Source of the DNA: Fusobacterium sp.
Lineage (GTDB): Bacteria; Fusobacteriota; Fusobacteriia; Fusobacteriales; Fusobacteriaceae
NCBI GenBank assembly: GCA_030527385.1
Contig: JAUNAY010000018.1
Coordinates: 1-13,935, forward strand
Length of the DNA stretch: 13,935 bases
Direction: 5' to 3'
Part shown: positions 6,031 through 13,852 of the stretch, in pieces
Numbering within the stretch: the first letter of the stretch is position 1
How the letters are laid out: every line of letters starts with the position of its first letter
The notes under the pieces: generated by a model
Databases searched by the model: none
Told to the model about the DNA's origin: nothing
What the model saw: the letters and a program-made list of their open reading frames with translations, nothing else
Made by a program: the position numbers and the translations under genes

Positions 6031-7572
6031 TTAATCTTTAATTTTTCTTACTACATCAACAACAGATCCGTCTCTATATTGAACTACTGCTACTATTTTA
6101 TCTTCAAATTCAATAGGTTGTTCTTTTCCTGTCATTGCTTCTGCTATTTCTTTTAACTCTTCGATAGTTTTAATTGGCAATTTAGAATTTTTAAATTTCT
6201 CAATTAAATCTTTTCTTAGAGGGTTAATTGCAATACCTCTTTCTGTAACTAAAACATCTACTGTTTCTCCTGGAGTTGTTACAGTTGTTATTCTATCTTT
6301 TACTACTGAAATTCTAGCATTTACTAATTGTGATACTATTATACATAATTTAGATCCAGCTGCTGTGTCACTATGTCCTCCAGATCCTCCCATAATTACA
6401 CCATCTGAACCAGTAGTTACATTTACATTAAAGTTAGTATCCATCTCTGTTGCTCCTAAAATAACAATATCCAGTTTATTTACAACAGATCCTTTATTAT
6501 TAGCATTTGCATACATTGAAGCTGACATTTTTATATGATTTGGATTTTCTTTAGCTGATTTTATTGCATTCAAGTCAAAACATTGAACATCAAATAATGC
6601 TTTAAATAATCCCTCTTTATACATATCAACAATGTAACCAGTAATTCCTCCAGCTGCGAAACTTCCCACTATATTTTTAGATTTCATAAGATTTTTTACT
6701 TGAGCTGCAACTGCTAGAGATATTCCCCCTGCTCCTGTTTGGAAGCTCATTCCATCTTTTAAATATCCAGATTGTTCTATAAATTTAGCTGTTAAATCTG
6801 CAACTTTTAACCCTATTGGATTCTTAGTTATTTGTGTAGTTCCTGATACAATTCCTTTAGGATCCCCTATTGCATCTACAACTAATACATAATCTATTAA
6901 AGTTTGATTAATTTCTATTGTTGTATTTGGATAAGGAACTAAATTATCAGTAATAGCCACTACTATTTTAGCATTTTCTACGTCTGAATGTGCATATCCT
7001 AAAGCTCCACAAGCTGATTTTCCATCTACTCCATTAATATTTCCATATTCGTCAGAAGTTGGAGCAGCAACAAATGCAATATCAACTTCTACTTCTCCTG
7101 TTTCCATTATTCTTGCTCTTCCACCGTGTGTATGCATTACTGCAGGTTTTTGCATTTTCCCTTCTGAAATTGCTTGAGCAACTGGTCCAGACATATATCC
7201 AGCATATATTTGAGTTACTATTCCTTTTTCTATCATTTCAACTAATGGTTTGTGACACGGAAAAATAGAACTTGCAGCTATTGTTATATCTTTATATCCT
7301 CTTTTCGCTATTTCTTCCATCACCAAATTTAAAACATAATCTCCATTTCTTAAATGGTGATGAAAAGATACTACCATTCCATCTTTTAATGGTAATTTAT
7401 CCATAAGTTCAGCTAAATCTGTATGTAGTTTGCTATCTTTAGGAGTAACTGTTTTAAAATTATAATTTTTCTTTACTACTCCATCTGTGTTTGCCAAATA
7501 TCCATTATAATGATTTACTTTTCCATATCCTTCTATAAAATCAGGAACTTCTCTTCCTAAAATATTTTTCAT
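6031..7572 (-). CDS. citF: Citrate/citramalate lyase alpha subunit (acetyl-ACP transferase)
   Basis: Alpha subunit of the citrate-lyase-type complex: it moves the acetyl group from acetyl-ACP to the incoming acid, giving citryl- or citramalyl-ACP and free acetate. The 513 residues match the family in length and opening (LGREVPDFIEGYGKV). Other visible features are SFHHHLRNGD (69-78), FQTGAGG (277-283) and the glycine-rich IMGGSGGHSDTAAG (393-406) typical of this CoA-transferase-like family. GAGGTG lies 8 bases before the ATG. It is last in the citD-citE-citF order, 25 bases after citE, with no terminator of its own. Because it lies in a methylaspartate-pathway cluster, I infer that the substrate is citramalate; the ordinary annotation would be citrate lyase. 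Confidence 0.92.
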   Translation of the reverse strand: MKNILGREVPDFIEGYGKVNHYNGYLANTDGVVKKNYNFKTVTPKDSKLHTDLAELMDKLPLKDGMVVSFHHHLRNGDYVLNLVMEEIAKRGYKDITIAASSIFPCHKPLVEMIEKGIVTQIYAGYMSGPVAQAISEGKMQKPAVMHTHGGRARIMETGEVEVDIAFVAAPTSDEYGNINGVDGKSACGALGYAHSDVENAKIVVAITDNLVPYPNTTIEINQTLIDYVLVVDAIGDPKGIVSGTTQITKNPIGLKVADLTAKFIEQSGYLKDGMSFQTGAGGISLAVAAQVKNLMKSKNIVGSFAAGGITGYIVDMYKEGLFKALFDVQCFDLNAIKSAKENPNHIKMSASMYANANNKGSVVNKLDIVILGATEMDTNFNVNVTTGSDGVIMGGSGGHSDTAAGSKLCIIVSQLVNARISVVKDRITTVTTPGETVDVLVTERGIAINPLRKDLIEKFKNSKLPIKTIEELKEIAEAMTGKEQPIEFEDKIVAVVQYRDGSVVDVVRKIKD

Positions 7573-7597
7573 CTATAAAACACCTCACATATTTTGA

Positions 7598-8470
7598 TTA
7601 ATCTATTAGCCCAATAAGTCTAGCTATATCTAAAGTATGAATAGCTCTGTTTATTATTGGAAGGTCTACCATTTTTCCATCTAAGGAGAATACTCCTAGT
7701 CCTTCTCTTGCAGCTTCTTCTTTTGCAGCCATTACTCTTAAAGCGTGATTAATCTCTGCTTGTGAAGGTGAATAAGCCTCGTGGATAGTATCTATTTGTC
7801 TAGGATTGATTGCTAATTTACCTGTAAATCCTAACATTTTTGCTTTTAATGAATCTGCCATCAATCCTTCATAATCATTTGTATCTGTAAAAGGAGTATC
7901 AATTGCATCTACTTTACAAGCTTTACAAGCATTTACAACTTTTGTTCTTGCATAGAAAAGTTCATCAGATGATTTAGTTCTTTTTACTCCTAAATCAGCA
8001 GCCAAATCTTCTCCACCTAGTAATACTGATATTACTCTTGGACTTGATTTTATTGTTTCATATACTGTTTCAACTCCGTAAGTAGTTTCTACTAGAGGGT
8101 GAATTTTTATACTTCCAGCTTCAAATCCCATCTCTTTTTCTATTGCAGTTAATTTTTCATCTAATACTTTTATATCCTCAGGACAAGCCTTTGGTAAAAG
8201 AATAGCATCTGGTTTTAATCTCGCTATTACATCTATATCTTTTTCAGCATAAGGAGTAGAAAGAGGATTTATTCTTACTACTACTTCAACTGTATCATAT
8301 TTATTAGTTTTTAAAGCTTCACTTATCAAAACTCTTGCAGCATCTTTTTCTGTTAATGCAACTGCATCTTCTAAATCAAATATAACAGCATCTGATCCAA
8401 AAACAGGAGCTGTTTGAAGCATTCCAGGATTATTTCCTGGCATAAATAACATTGTTCTTCTTAATTCCAC
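7598..8470 (-). CDS. citE: Citrate/citramalate lyase beta subunit
   Basis: Beta subunit that cleaves the acyl-ACP intermediate: citramalyl-ACP to pyruvate and acetyl-ACP, or citryl-ACP to oxaloacetate. It has the HpcH/HpaI aldolase-type fold. Visible are RRTMLFMPGNNPGML at the start, FDLEDAV, the acid-binding RINP (about 66-69), HPLVETTYG with a Mg-binding Glu (about 128) and GGEDLAADLG with a Mg-binding Asp (about 155). I choose GTG 8470 (290 residues) over GTG 8479: AGAGGTG lies 4 bases before 8470, whereas it overlaps or directly abuts the upstream codon. The length agrees with the family. It is co-transcribed with citD (34 bases upstream) and citF. Confidence 0.92.
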   Translation of the reverse strand: MELRRTMLFMPGNNPGMLQTAPVFGSDAVIFDLEDAVALTEKDAARVLISEALKTNKYDTVEVVVRINPLSTPYAEKDIDVIARLKPDAILLPKACPEDIKVLDEKLTAIEKEMGFEAGSIKIHPLVETTYGVETVYETIKSSPRVISVLLGGEDLAADLGVKRTKSSDELFYARTKVVNACKACKVDAIDTPFTDTNDYEGLMADSLKAKMLGFTGKLAINPRQIDTIHEAYSPSQAEINHALRVMAAKEEAAREGLGVFSLDGKMVDLPIINRAIHTLDIARLIGLID

Positions 8471-8504
8471 ACTAAACACCTCTCATAAAATTATTATCTT
8501 TGAA

Positions 8505-8765
8505 TTATAATGCTCTAGCAACTGCCGCTTCTATTCTCGCTCTAATAGTAAAATCTAAAGCTCCTTTATCTTGAGCTTGAACTTTTACTCCTTCAACACC
8601 CATTTCTATTAATTTATTTTTTATAACCTCTCTCATATGAGCACCAAATTGTTTTTCTACTGTGCTTTCTAATTCTATTTCTATCCCACTTTCAGCAGGA
8701 GTAAGAATTACAAATATATCATTTGACTCTAAAGTTCCACACTTTGCAGGTTTTTTTAATCTCAT
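8505..8765 (-). CDS. citD: Citrate/citramalate lyase acyl carrier protein (gamma subunit)
   Basis: Small acyl carrier of the lyase complex that holds the acetyl thioester on a phosphoribosyl-dephospho-CoA arm. The attachment Ser is present at position 14 in CGTLESND, the same position as in known CitD proteins. The C-terminal half has EKQFG and DKGALDFTIRARIEAAVARA, typical of the family. At 86 residues it is slightly shorter than enterobacterial CitD (about 98). GAGGTG lies 6 bases before the ATG. No genes for the ligase (citC) or prosthetic-group synthesis (citX, citG) are in the window, so they must be elsewhere. It starts the citDEF block, after a terminator that follows mal. Confidence 0.93.
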   Translation of the reverse strand: MRLKKPAKCGTLESNDIFVILTPAESGIEIELESTVEKQFGAHMREVIKNKLIEMGVEGVKVQAQDKGALDFTIRARIEAAVARAL

Positions 8766-8810
8766 TCATTTCACCTCAATTAAATTTTTTCTTTTAATTT
8801 TTATCAAATT

Positions 8811-8840
8811 AAAGGAAAAAGGTAGTCATATAACTACCTT
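8811..8840 (-). terminator. Terminator between mal and citD
   Basis: An 8-bp stem pairs AAGGTAGT (8819-8826) with ACTACCTT (8833-8840) around a 6-base loop, and on the minus strand runs into TTTTTCCTTT. It lies 46 bases after the mal stop. The stem is moderate and no good promoter lies between it and citD, so it probably attenuates rather than ends the transcript. Confidence 0.65.
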
Positions 8841-8885
8841 CCTCCAACTTTCAAAATAAATTATAATTATATTTTTCAAAGAAAA

Positions 8886-10130
8886 CTATTTATTTCTTCT
8901 CTTAACTAGAGCTTCAACTCTTGACATTTCGTTAAATACAATCATATATCCTTCGTCAACACCCATTCCTGGTTTTGCTAAAACTTGAAGAGCTCCACAC
9001 GCCATACCAATATTAGTAGTAACTTCAGCAGATCTATTAGTTTCGTTACAAGTTCCTCCACAATATGATCCAATTCCTACTTTATTACAATAAAGAATTG
9101 CGTCAGCTATATTATTTACTCCTCCAAGGTCTGGAGTTTTTATTTGAACTACGTGTCCAGCTTTGTGGTCAGCAAATAGTTTTATATCTTCTAATGTGTT
9201 ACACCATTCATCTGCAACTAGTTCAACTTCTATTCCTCTAGCATCTACTTCTGCTGTTAAAGCAGCAAGAGCTTCAATTTGTTTGTCTCTGTCTTCAACG
9301 TCCATAGGTCCTTCTATTCTTAGTTTAAATGGTTTTGCTGCTTCTACTAATGTAGCAATATAGTCAGCCATTTTTTTAGTGTCACAATCAAATGCAGCAC
9401 CAATAGTTCCATAAACGTCTATGTGGAATATAGGCGAATAGTTTTCATCTGTTCTTTGAGTAATAATTCTATTTCTTAACCATTTTACATAGTCAAGAAG
9501 AATTTCTCCGTGTTCTCCTAATTTTTCTTTTACGTTGTTAATTAAAGCGTGAGGTAAAACATCTGCTTCTTTAATTATCATTTTGTCAGCAGCAACATAT
9601 CTGTCGTCTCCTGATTGAGTGAATATAGGTCTCTTAGTGATTTCTAATCCTGTATTGTAGTCAGCTTTAATAACTTCTGCTAAAGTTACTTTTCTAGCTT
9701 TTGCAACACCATCTAGTAAAGCTTGAGTTATTCCATATCTTATTGCTGTATGTAATCTTTTTCCATTAACTTCCATTCTATCAAATTCTTCAGCTAGAGA
9801 TTTAAAATTATCAAGCTCTCTTCCTATTAGTTTTGGAGCAATCTCTTTTTCAATTACTGGTATAAAATCTTTAGCTAGGAATAGAGGATCTCTTCCTCCT
9901 GCACCTGAATATTGAACAGCAGCACAATCTCCGTGAGCAACTTGTCCATCTTCAAGGATAAGTAATACAGAAATAGCTTCTCCTGCTTGTCTTATAGATT
10001 TGAATCCTTCTGTTATTGGAGTTCCTAAATAGAACATTCCATCGTGTCCAGCTCCTGCTTTTATAGCTCTTTGGTCATCAAAATAGAATCCAGTTTTTCC
10101 TGCAGAACATACTACATCTACAATTTTCAT
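8886..10130 (-). CDS. mal: 3-methylaspartate ammonia-lyase (methylaspartase)
   Basis: Eliminates ammonia from (2S,3S)-3-methylaspartate to give mesaconate, the second step of the methylaspartate pathway of glutamate fermentation. It belongs to the enolase superfamily and is cytoplasmic. The 414 residues match the clostridial enzyme (about 413). The catalytic pair and metal ligands are at the expected numbers: His194 (VLPHALIN), Asp238 (FHIDVYG), Glu273 (RIEGPMD), Asp307 (VADEWC) and the general base Lys331 (VQIKTPD). The conserved GGTCNETNRSAE segment follows at 358-369. AGGAGG lies 7 bases before the ATG. A 176-base gap separates it from glmE and contains a candidate promoter and a perfect hairpin, so its level may be set separately from the mutase. 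Confidence 0.97.
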   Translation of the reverse strand: MKIVDVVCSAGKTGFYFDDQRAIKAGAGHDGMFYLGTPITEGFKSIRQAGEAISVLLILEDGQVAHGDCAAVQYSGAGGRDPLFLAKDFIPVIEKEIAPKLIGRELDNFKSLAEEFDRMEVNGKRLHTAIRYGITQALLDGVAKARKVTLAEVIKADYNTGLEITKRPIFTQSGDDRYVAADKMIIKEADVLPHALINNVKEKLGEHGEILLDYVKWLRNRIITQRTDENYSPIFHIDVYGTIGAAFDCDTKKMADYIATLVEAAKPFKLRIEGPMDVEDRDKQIEALAALTAEVDARGIEVELVADEWCNTLEDIKLFADHKAGHVVQIKTPDLGGVNNIADAILYCNKVGIGSYCGGTCNETNRSAEVTTNIGMACGALQVLAKPGMGVDEGYMIVFNEMSRVEALVKRRNK

Positions 10131-10157
10131 AATTAATCCTCCTAAGATTTATTAATT

Positions 10158-10182
10158 GTGTAGGAGATTTTTTCTCCTACAC
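10158..10182 (-). promoter_or_regulatory. Perfect stem-loop in the mal leader, without a U-tract
   Basis: GTGTAGGAGA (10158-10167) and TCTCCTACAC (10173-10182) form a perfect 10-bp stem with a 5-base loop (AAAAA on the minus strand). The minus-strand continuation is AATTAATAAAT, not a run of T, so it is a poor terminator. It ends 27 bases before the mal ATG and would lie near the 5' end of a transcript from the promoter at 10201-10229. A role in mRNA stability, processing or partial termination is inferred. Confidence 0.6.
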
Positions 10183-10200
10183 TTATTTATTCTAATAATA

Positions 10201-10229
10201 TTTATAATCTATTTTTATTATAAATTCAA
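10201..10229 (-). promoter_or_regulatory. mal: Candidate internal promoter for mal
   Basis: Minus-strand TTGAAT (10224-10229) and TATAAA (10201-10206) are spaced by 17 bases in the glmE-mal gap. Each hexamer has one or two mismatches from consensus. Transcription would start near 10194, giving a leader of about 64 bases that begins shortly before the stem-loop. The gap is very AT-rich, so chance matches are possible. Confidence 0.5.
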
Positions 10230-10306
10230 ATTCATAATTTAGTTTAGTAATCACTTTTATATTCATTTAATAAATTATTCTTTAGATAATCTGTTCAAAT
10301 ATAAAA

Positions 10307-11776
10307 TTATTCGTTTCTTAATTTTTCAGTTTCTGGTCTTCCAATTAGAGTTCCTTTTCCAACAGCAAATATATCATCTACTGTCATTTGGAATCCAACT
10401 GGTCTTCCTTCAAATTTAGCTCTTTCTTCTAATTGAGCCATATTATAATCTACTAACTCTTTAGTAAATGGAACATTTCCTACTGCTAAATATCTTACTT
10501 TACCTACGTTATCTCTAGCTGGCATCATTTTTCCAAGATTATATTTAGATGGTGCAAATGGAACATCTAAAACTCCTTGTTCAAACGCTTTAACTATACC
10601 AATAGCCCAGTCTCCATTTCCTAATTCTAAAACTCTATCTAAAATACATTTTGTTTCAGCTTTAATAATTTCAATATCTTTTGCTAATTCTGGAGACATT
10701 GATAATTGTTGTCCTCTCAATAGGTTAAGAACCATTTTTGTAGCTTTAATTCCTTGAGCATTAGCTTCTTTTGTAGGTACTCCTATTGCTTCGTGAGGAG
10801 TTTTAACTATAACTTTAGTTGCTCCTGCAAGAGCTGCTGCTGAAGCTCCATTTGAAATAACTCCAAATGCTTTTGCTTCATCTTCTGGGAATCCTCCCAT
10901 CCATTGATGGAATACTGTTGTTAATTCTACATCATATCCATATTTTTTAAAGTATTCCTCTCCTTGTTCTGCAAGAGCTCTAATTGCTGCAACGTCTTGA
11001 ATTAAGTTTCCACATTGTCCATATCCTAAAGTAATATTTTTTACTCCTTGTTCTGCAGCTAACAATCCTTCAAGAATTCCTATTGCATTTGACATTGAAG
11101 GTGGTACAAGAGTTCCAGTTAATGGTCCAAACGGTTCTCTGTTAATAGAAACTCCGTGTTCTTCATACCAACCAACTAATCTATCTACATATTGCCAGTC
11201 AATTATTGTTTTTTCTAATGAAACAGCCTTTGCATAAGGTACATTGTAACTAATTCCTCCACCTTCATCAGAAGTATATCCTGCTGCTATCATAATTTCA
11301 GAAAGAAGTCTAGCATCTGGTGTTCCGTGTCTTAATTGAAGAGGTAGATCAATAGCTTCTACTACTTTTCTACATCCTGCAACTCCGTGGTTTACACCTG
11401 GGAATCCATTAAGAAGTGATCTTCCAGCTTTTTTAGATTCTTCTATTCCTCTTTCACAATTTTCATATTTATTTTGTCTAGTGTAAGAGTCGATAGTTGT
11501 AGGAAGTAAATCTGCTCCCCCAACTTTATCTAAGTAACTTAATAGTTCTATATGTTGATCTATTAGTGCAACCCCTGCTCTAGGTTGTGCTAATGTAATT
11601 CCAGCTTTTTTTGCTTCTATCAATTTTTTAGAGAAGCTCTTTGATTCTGGTAATGATTTATGGTAAGCAACTGCTTCTTCAAGGTCAACATCTTTTCCAG
11701 TAGGCCATCCTTTTAAAACTTCTTCTCTCATTTCAAAGAACTCTTCTTCAGTCCATTTTTTAAATCTAAGTTTCAT
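10307..11776 (-). CDS. glmE: Glutamate mutase (methylaspartate mutase) epsilon subunit
   Basis: Large catalytic subunit (also mutE) of coenzyme-B12-dependent glutamate mutase, which rearranges L-glutamate to (2S,3S)-3-methylaspartate by a radical mechanism. The 489 residues are close to the 483 of Clostridium cochlearium GlmE. The three substrate-gripping arginines are at the same numbers: Arg66 (QPRAG), Arg100 (SYTR) and Arg149 (QLRHGT). Glu171, Tyr177 and Tyr181 are also in place (TSDEGGGISYNVPYAK). It would bind B12 at the interface with the GlmS subunit encoded two genes upstream. AAGGAGG lies 11 bases before the ATG, and the gene begins 27 bases after glmL, so glmS-glmL-glmE is one transcription unit. 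Confidence 0.97.
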   Translation of the reverse strand: MKLRFKKWTEEEFFEMREEVLKGWPTGKDVDLEEAVAYHKSLPESKSFSKKLIEAKKAGITLAQPRAGVALIDQHIELLSYLDKVGGADLLPTTIDSYTRQNKYENCERGIEESKKAGRSLLNGFPGVNHGVAGCRKVVEAIDLPLQLRHGTPDARLLSEIMIAAGYTSDEGGGISYNVPYAKAVSLEKTIIDWQYVDRLVGWYEEHGVSINREPFGPLTGTLVPPSMSNAIGILEGLLAAEQGVKNITLGYGQCGNLIQDVAAIRALAEQGEEYFKKYGYDVELTTVFHQWMGGFPEDEAKAFGVISNGASAAALAGATKVIVKTPHEAIGVPTKEANAQGIKATKMVLNLLRGQQLSMSPELAKDIEIIKAETKCILDRVLELGNGDWAIGIVKAFEQGVLDVPFAPSKYNLGKMMPARDNVGKVRYLAVGNVPFTKELVDYNMAQLEERAKFEGRPVGFQMTVDDIFAVGKGTLIGRPETEKLRNE

Positions 11777-11803
11777 ATTAAAATTTTCCTCCTTATTTTT
11801 CTC

Positions 11804-13210
11804 TTATACTTCGACTAAATATTTTTTCAATATTCTAACTGCTAAATCAGGATATTCTTGAGCTACCAATCCCATAGAAGATAAAATATATGTTCTATCT
11901 ACTAAGAACTTAGGATCTTGTGGTTTTAAATGTATTGGATCTTGCTCATTGAAGTTCCCTGCTTTTAATATTCCTTTTGGATTCATACTGTGAATTATAA
12001 CTCCACCTGTTCCTATTACATATGGTGCTTCTGTTAAATCTTTACCACTTTGATTAAACATTGTTCCCATTGGAGTATATACACATTCAAGAACTCCACA
12101 GTGCCTTGTCATAGCTATTTCAGTAGCTGCCATAGCCATAGCTTCATCAAATCTGATTTCTTCTTCAGTTTGTGGTACCATTTTTATATGATCGTGTCTA
12201 TATTGACAAGATGCTTTTACATCTATTTGCTTTAATGAATCGTGTAAATAGTTTCTAATTTTTCTAGTTCCTGCAGCTTCTAAAAGTGCTATTGCTGAGT
12301 ATCTCATTCCAAGATCCCCTTCAACTGTTCTTTTTGCATAAGGTTCTTCCAGACCCTTTATCATAATTGAAGGTTTTGTAGGATCTCCCTTAGCTATTGA
12401 GTGAATATCTGTTGTAGCTCCACCAATATCAACTACTATAAGATCTCCTATTCCATCTTCATCATCAGTACCTTGTGCTAAAACTTCAGCTGCTTTTAAT
12501 ACAGCAGCAGGTGTTGGCATTAAAATACCCTTAATAAATTCTTCAGCATTTTTCATCCCTTTTGCTTCAACTATTCTACCCATAAAAACTTTTCTTATCT
12601 CTTCACGACAAGGCTCAACATTAAGTTTATTTATAAAAGGCATTACATTCTCTGTAACAAAGTGGTCAATTCCAGCTTCTTTAAATATCTCTTCAATTTC
12701 ATCAATAGCTGCTTTATTCCCAGCAACTACTACTGGTACATCAAGTTTATACTCTGCAATCATTTTAGCATTATGTATTATACAATCTTTATTTCCACCA
12801 TCTGTTCCACCAGCTAGCAATATAATGTCCAAAGGAGTAGCTTTTATCTCTTCAAGCTCTCTATGATTTAATTCATAAGCATAAGTTTTTATAACTCTTG
12901 CTCCTGCTCCTAAAGCAGCTTTTTTAGCAGCTTCTGCTGTAAGCTCTGGAACAAGTCCAATAGCTACCATTTTTAAACCACCAGCAGCAGATGAACACGC
13001 TGTCTTACTTACAAATTCTACAGAATCAAAATCTACTTTTTCACTTATAGCTGTTTTTAATTTTTCAAAAGCTTTATTAAACCCTATCATTATATCATTT
13101 TCAACTGTAGTAATATCCTTTGCTGTAGCCAAAATAACTTCATTATCCATATCTATTGCTGTAAGCTTTGTATATGTACTTCCAAAATCTATGGCTAGAT
13201 AAACTTTCAT
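11804..13210 (-). CDS. glmL: Glutamate mutase accessory/reactivating ATPase GlmL
   Basis: Actin/Hsp70-like ATPase (also mutL) encoded between the two mutase subunits and thought to reactivate the enzyme after loss or damage of its B12 cofactor. With ATG 13210 as start the protein has 468 residues, near the 462 of the clostridial protein. The nucleotide-binding signatures are DFGSTYTK (8-15, phosphate 1), LAGGTDGG (132-139), DIGGATTD (261-268, phosphate 2) and GTGGVIIHS in the C-terminal part (adenosine loop). I prefer ATG 13210 over GTG 13219 because AGAGAGTGG lies just ahead of 13210 and overlaps the GTG, and because MKVYLAIDFG is the usual opening of such proteins. The gap to glmS is 40 bases. 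Confidence 0.93.
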   Translation of the reverse strand: MKVYLAIDFGSTYTKLTAIDMDNEVILATAKDITTVENDIMIGFNKAFEKLKTAISEKVDFDSVEFVSKTACSSAAGGLKMVAIGLVPELTAEAAKKAALGAGARVIKTYAYELNHRELEEIKATPLDIILLAGGTDGGNKDCIIHNAKMIAEYKLDVPVVVAGNKAAIDEIEEIFKEAGIDHFVTENVMPFINKLNVEPCREEIRKVFMGRIVEAKGMKNAEEFIKGILMPTPAAVLKAAEVLAQGTDDEDGIGDLIVVDIGGATTDIHSIAKGDPTKPSIMIKGLEEPYAKRTVEGDLGMRYSAIALLEAAGTRKIRNYLHDSLKQIDVKASCQYRHDHIKMVPQTEEEIRFDEAMAMAATEIAMTRHCGVLECVYTPMGTMFNQSGKDLTEAPYVIGTGGVIIHSMNPKGILKAGNFNEQDPIHLKPQDPKFLVDRTYILSSMGLVAQEYPDLAVRILKKYLVEV

Positions 13211-13250
13211 AACAACCACTCTCTTTACTGTAAATATTTTTTAAACTCTA

Positions 13251-13670
13251 TTAAGCTATTCCTAAATCTTTTTTCAAATCTTCTGTTGTGTCTTCAATAG
13301 GTGTTCCAGGTTTGTAAACTCTATCAAATCCCATAGCTTTAAATCTTTTTTCTACATCTTCCCAAACTTGTTTTCCAACAACTATGTTTCCACCTACATA
13401 GAGAAGGATATTATTAAGTCCTGCTTCTTTACATTTTTCTCTCATACCTTGACAATCTAATTCACCGTGTCCATATAGAGAAGAAACAATTATAGCGTCA
13501 GCGTTTGTTTCAACTGCAGCATTTATGAAATCAGCTTGTGGAGATAACACCCCAATATTTACTACTTCAAATCCATTTGATTCTAATACGTGATGTATAA
13601 TTTTATTTCCAACTGCGTGACAGTCTGATCCAATAACTCCTATTACAACTTTTTTTCCATTTTTTTCCAT
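13251..13670 (-). CDS. glmS: Glutamate mutase sigma subunit (B12-binding)
   Basis: Small subunit (also mutS) that binds coenzyme B12 base-off with its own histidine as the lower cobalt ligand. The 139 residues match the family (about 137). The B12 motif DxHxxG is visible as SDCHAVG with Asp16 and His18, followed by SSLYGHGE (about 65-72) and YVGGN, the other two parts of the Rossmann-like cobalamin site. I start at ATG 13670, 9 bases after GAGGAGG; the frame stays open to 13745, but that stretch contains the promoter hexamers and has no family match. It is the first gene of the glutamate cluster. I see no cobalamin riboswitch in the leader, which would be only about 37 bases. Confidence 0.96.
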   Translation of the reverse strand: MEKNGKKVVIGVIGSDCHAVGNKIIHHVLESNGFEVVNIGVLSPQADFINAAVETNADAIIVSSLYGHGELDCQGMREKCKEAGLNNILLYVGGNIVVGKQVWEDVEKRFKAMGFDRVYKPGTPIEDTTEDLKKDLGIA

Positions 13671-13713
13671 GAAAAACAGCCTCCTCTGTGTATGATATTT
13701 AAACTTTAATAAT

Positions 13714-13741
13714 AATATACCTCTTTTTTGTAAAAAATCAA
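13714..13741 (-). promoter_or_regulatory. glmS: Probable promoter of the glmS-glmL-glmE operon
   Basis: Minus-strand TTGATT (13736-13741) and TATATT (13714-13719) are spaced by 16 bases. Transcription would start near 13707, about 37 bases before the glmS ATG. Each hexamer departs from consensus by one or two bases. Confidence 0.55.
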
Positions 13742-13785
13742 GCATTATTTAAAAAATGAATTATGAAAATTAATTTTTTTAATAC

Positions 13786-13814
13786 AGTATATAAAAAACT
13801 CTATTTTTTGTAAT
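13786..13814 (-). promoter_or_regulatory. Second, weaker candidate promoter upstream of glmS
   Basis: Minus-strand ATTACA (13809-13814) and TATACT (13786-13791) are spaced by 17 bases. The -35 box is poor (4 of 6). It lies 7 bases downstream of the large inverted repeat at 13821-13852, the kind of arrangement expected of an activator-dependent promoter. In such AT-rich DNA this can be chance. Confidence 0.3.
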
Positions 13815-13820
13815 TTTGTA

Positions 13821-13852
13821 CACTTAAAATTAATGTTTTTTAATTTTAAATG
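13821..13852. repeat. Inverted repeat upstream of the glm operon
   Basis: CACTTAAAATTAA (13821-13833) and TTAATTTTAAATG (13840-13852) are inverted copies with one mismatch in 13, around a 6-base centre. After one further mismatch the outer flanks TGT and ACA also pair. The region from 13746 to 13935 is otherwise non-coding, extremely AT-rich and without a recognisable gene. The repeat could be a regulator site for the glm operon or the terminator of a gene beyond the right edge. Confidence 0.5.

Noticed and set aside
7059..7268. Plus-strand open frame opposite citF
   Set aside because: Low-complexity Gln/Leu translation produced by antisense reading of citF.
8770..8805. TTGATA-N17-TTTAAT as a promoter for citD
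   Set aside because: Transcription would begin within the citD ribosome binding site, and the sequence is A-rich enough for chance matches.
8662..8859. Plus-strand open frame across citD and the mal-citD gap
   Set aside because: Antisense to citD and runs through the terminator; no supporting motif.
9163..9363. Plus-strand open frame opposite mal
   Set aside because: Antisense Ser/Ala-rich shadow of mal.
12050..12235. Plus-strand open frame opposite glmL
   Set aside because: Antisense shadow with no start signal or recognisable domain.
13671..13745. N-terminal extension of glmS to ATG 13745
   Set aside because: The stretch contains the candidate -35 and -10 boxes and the true ribosome binding site, and the protein from ATG 13670 has the family length.
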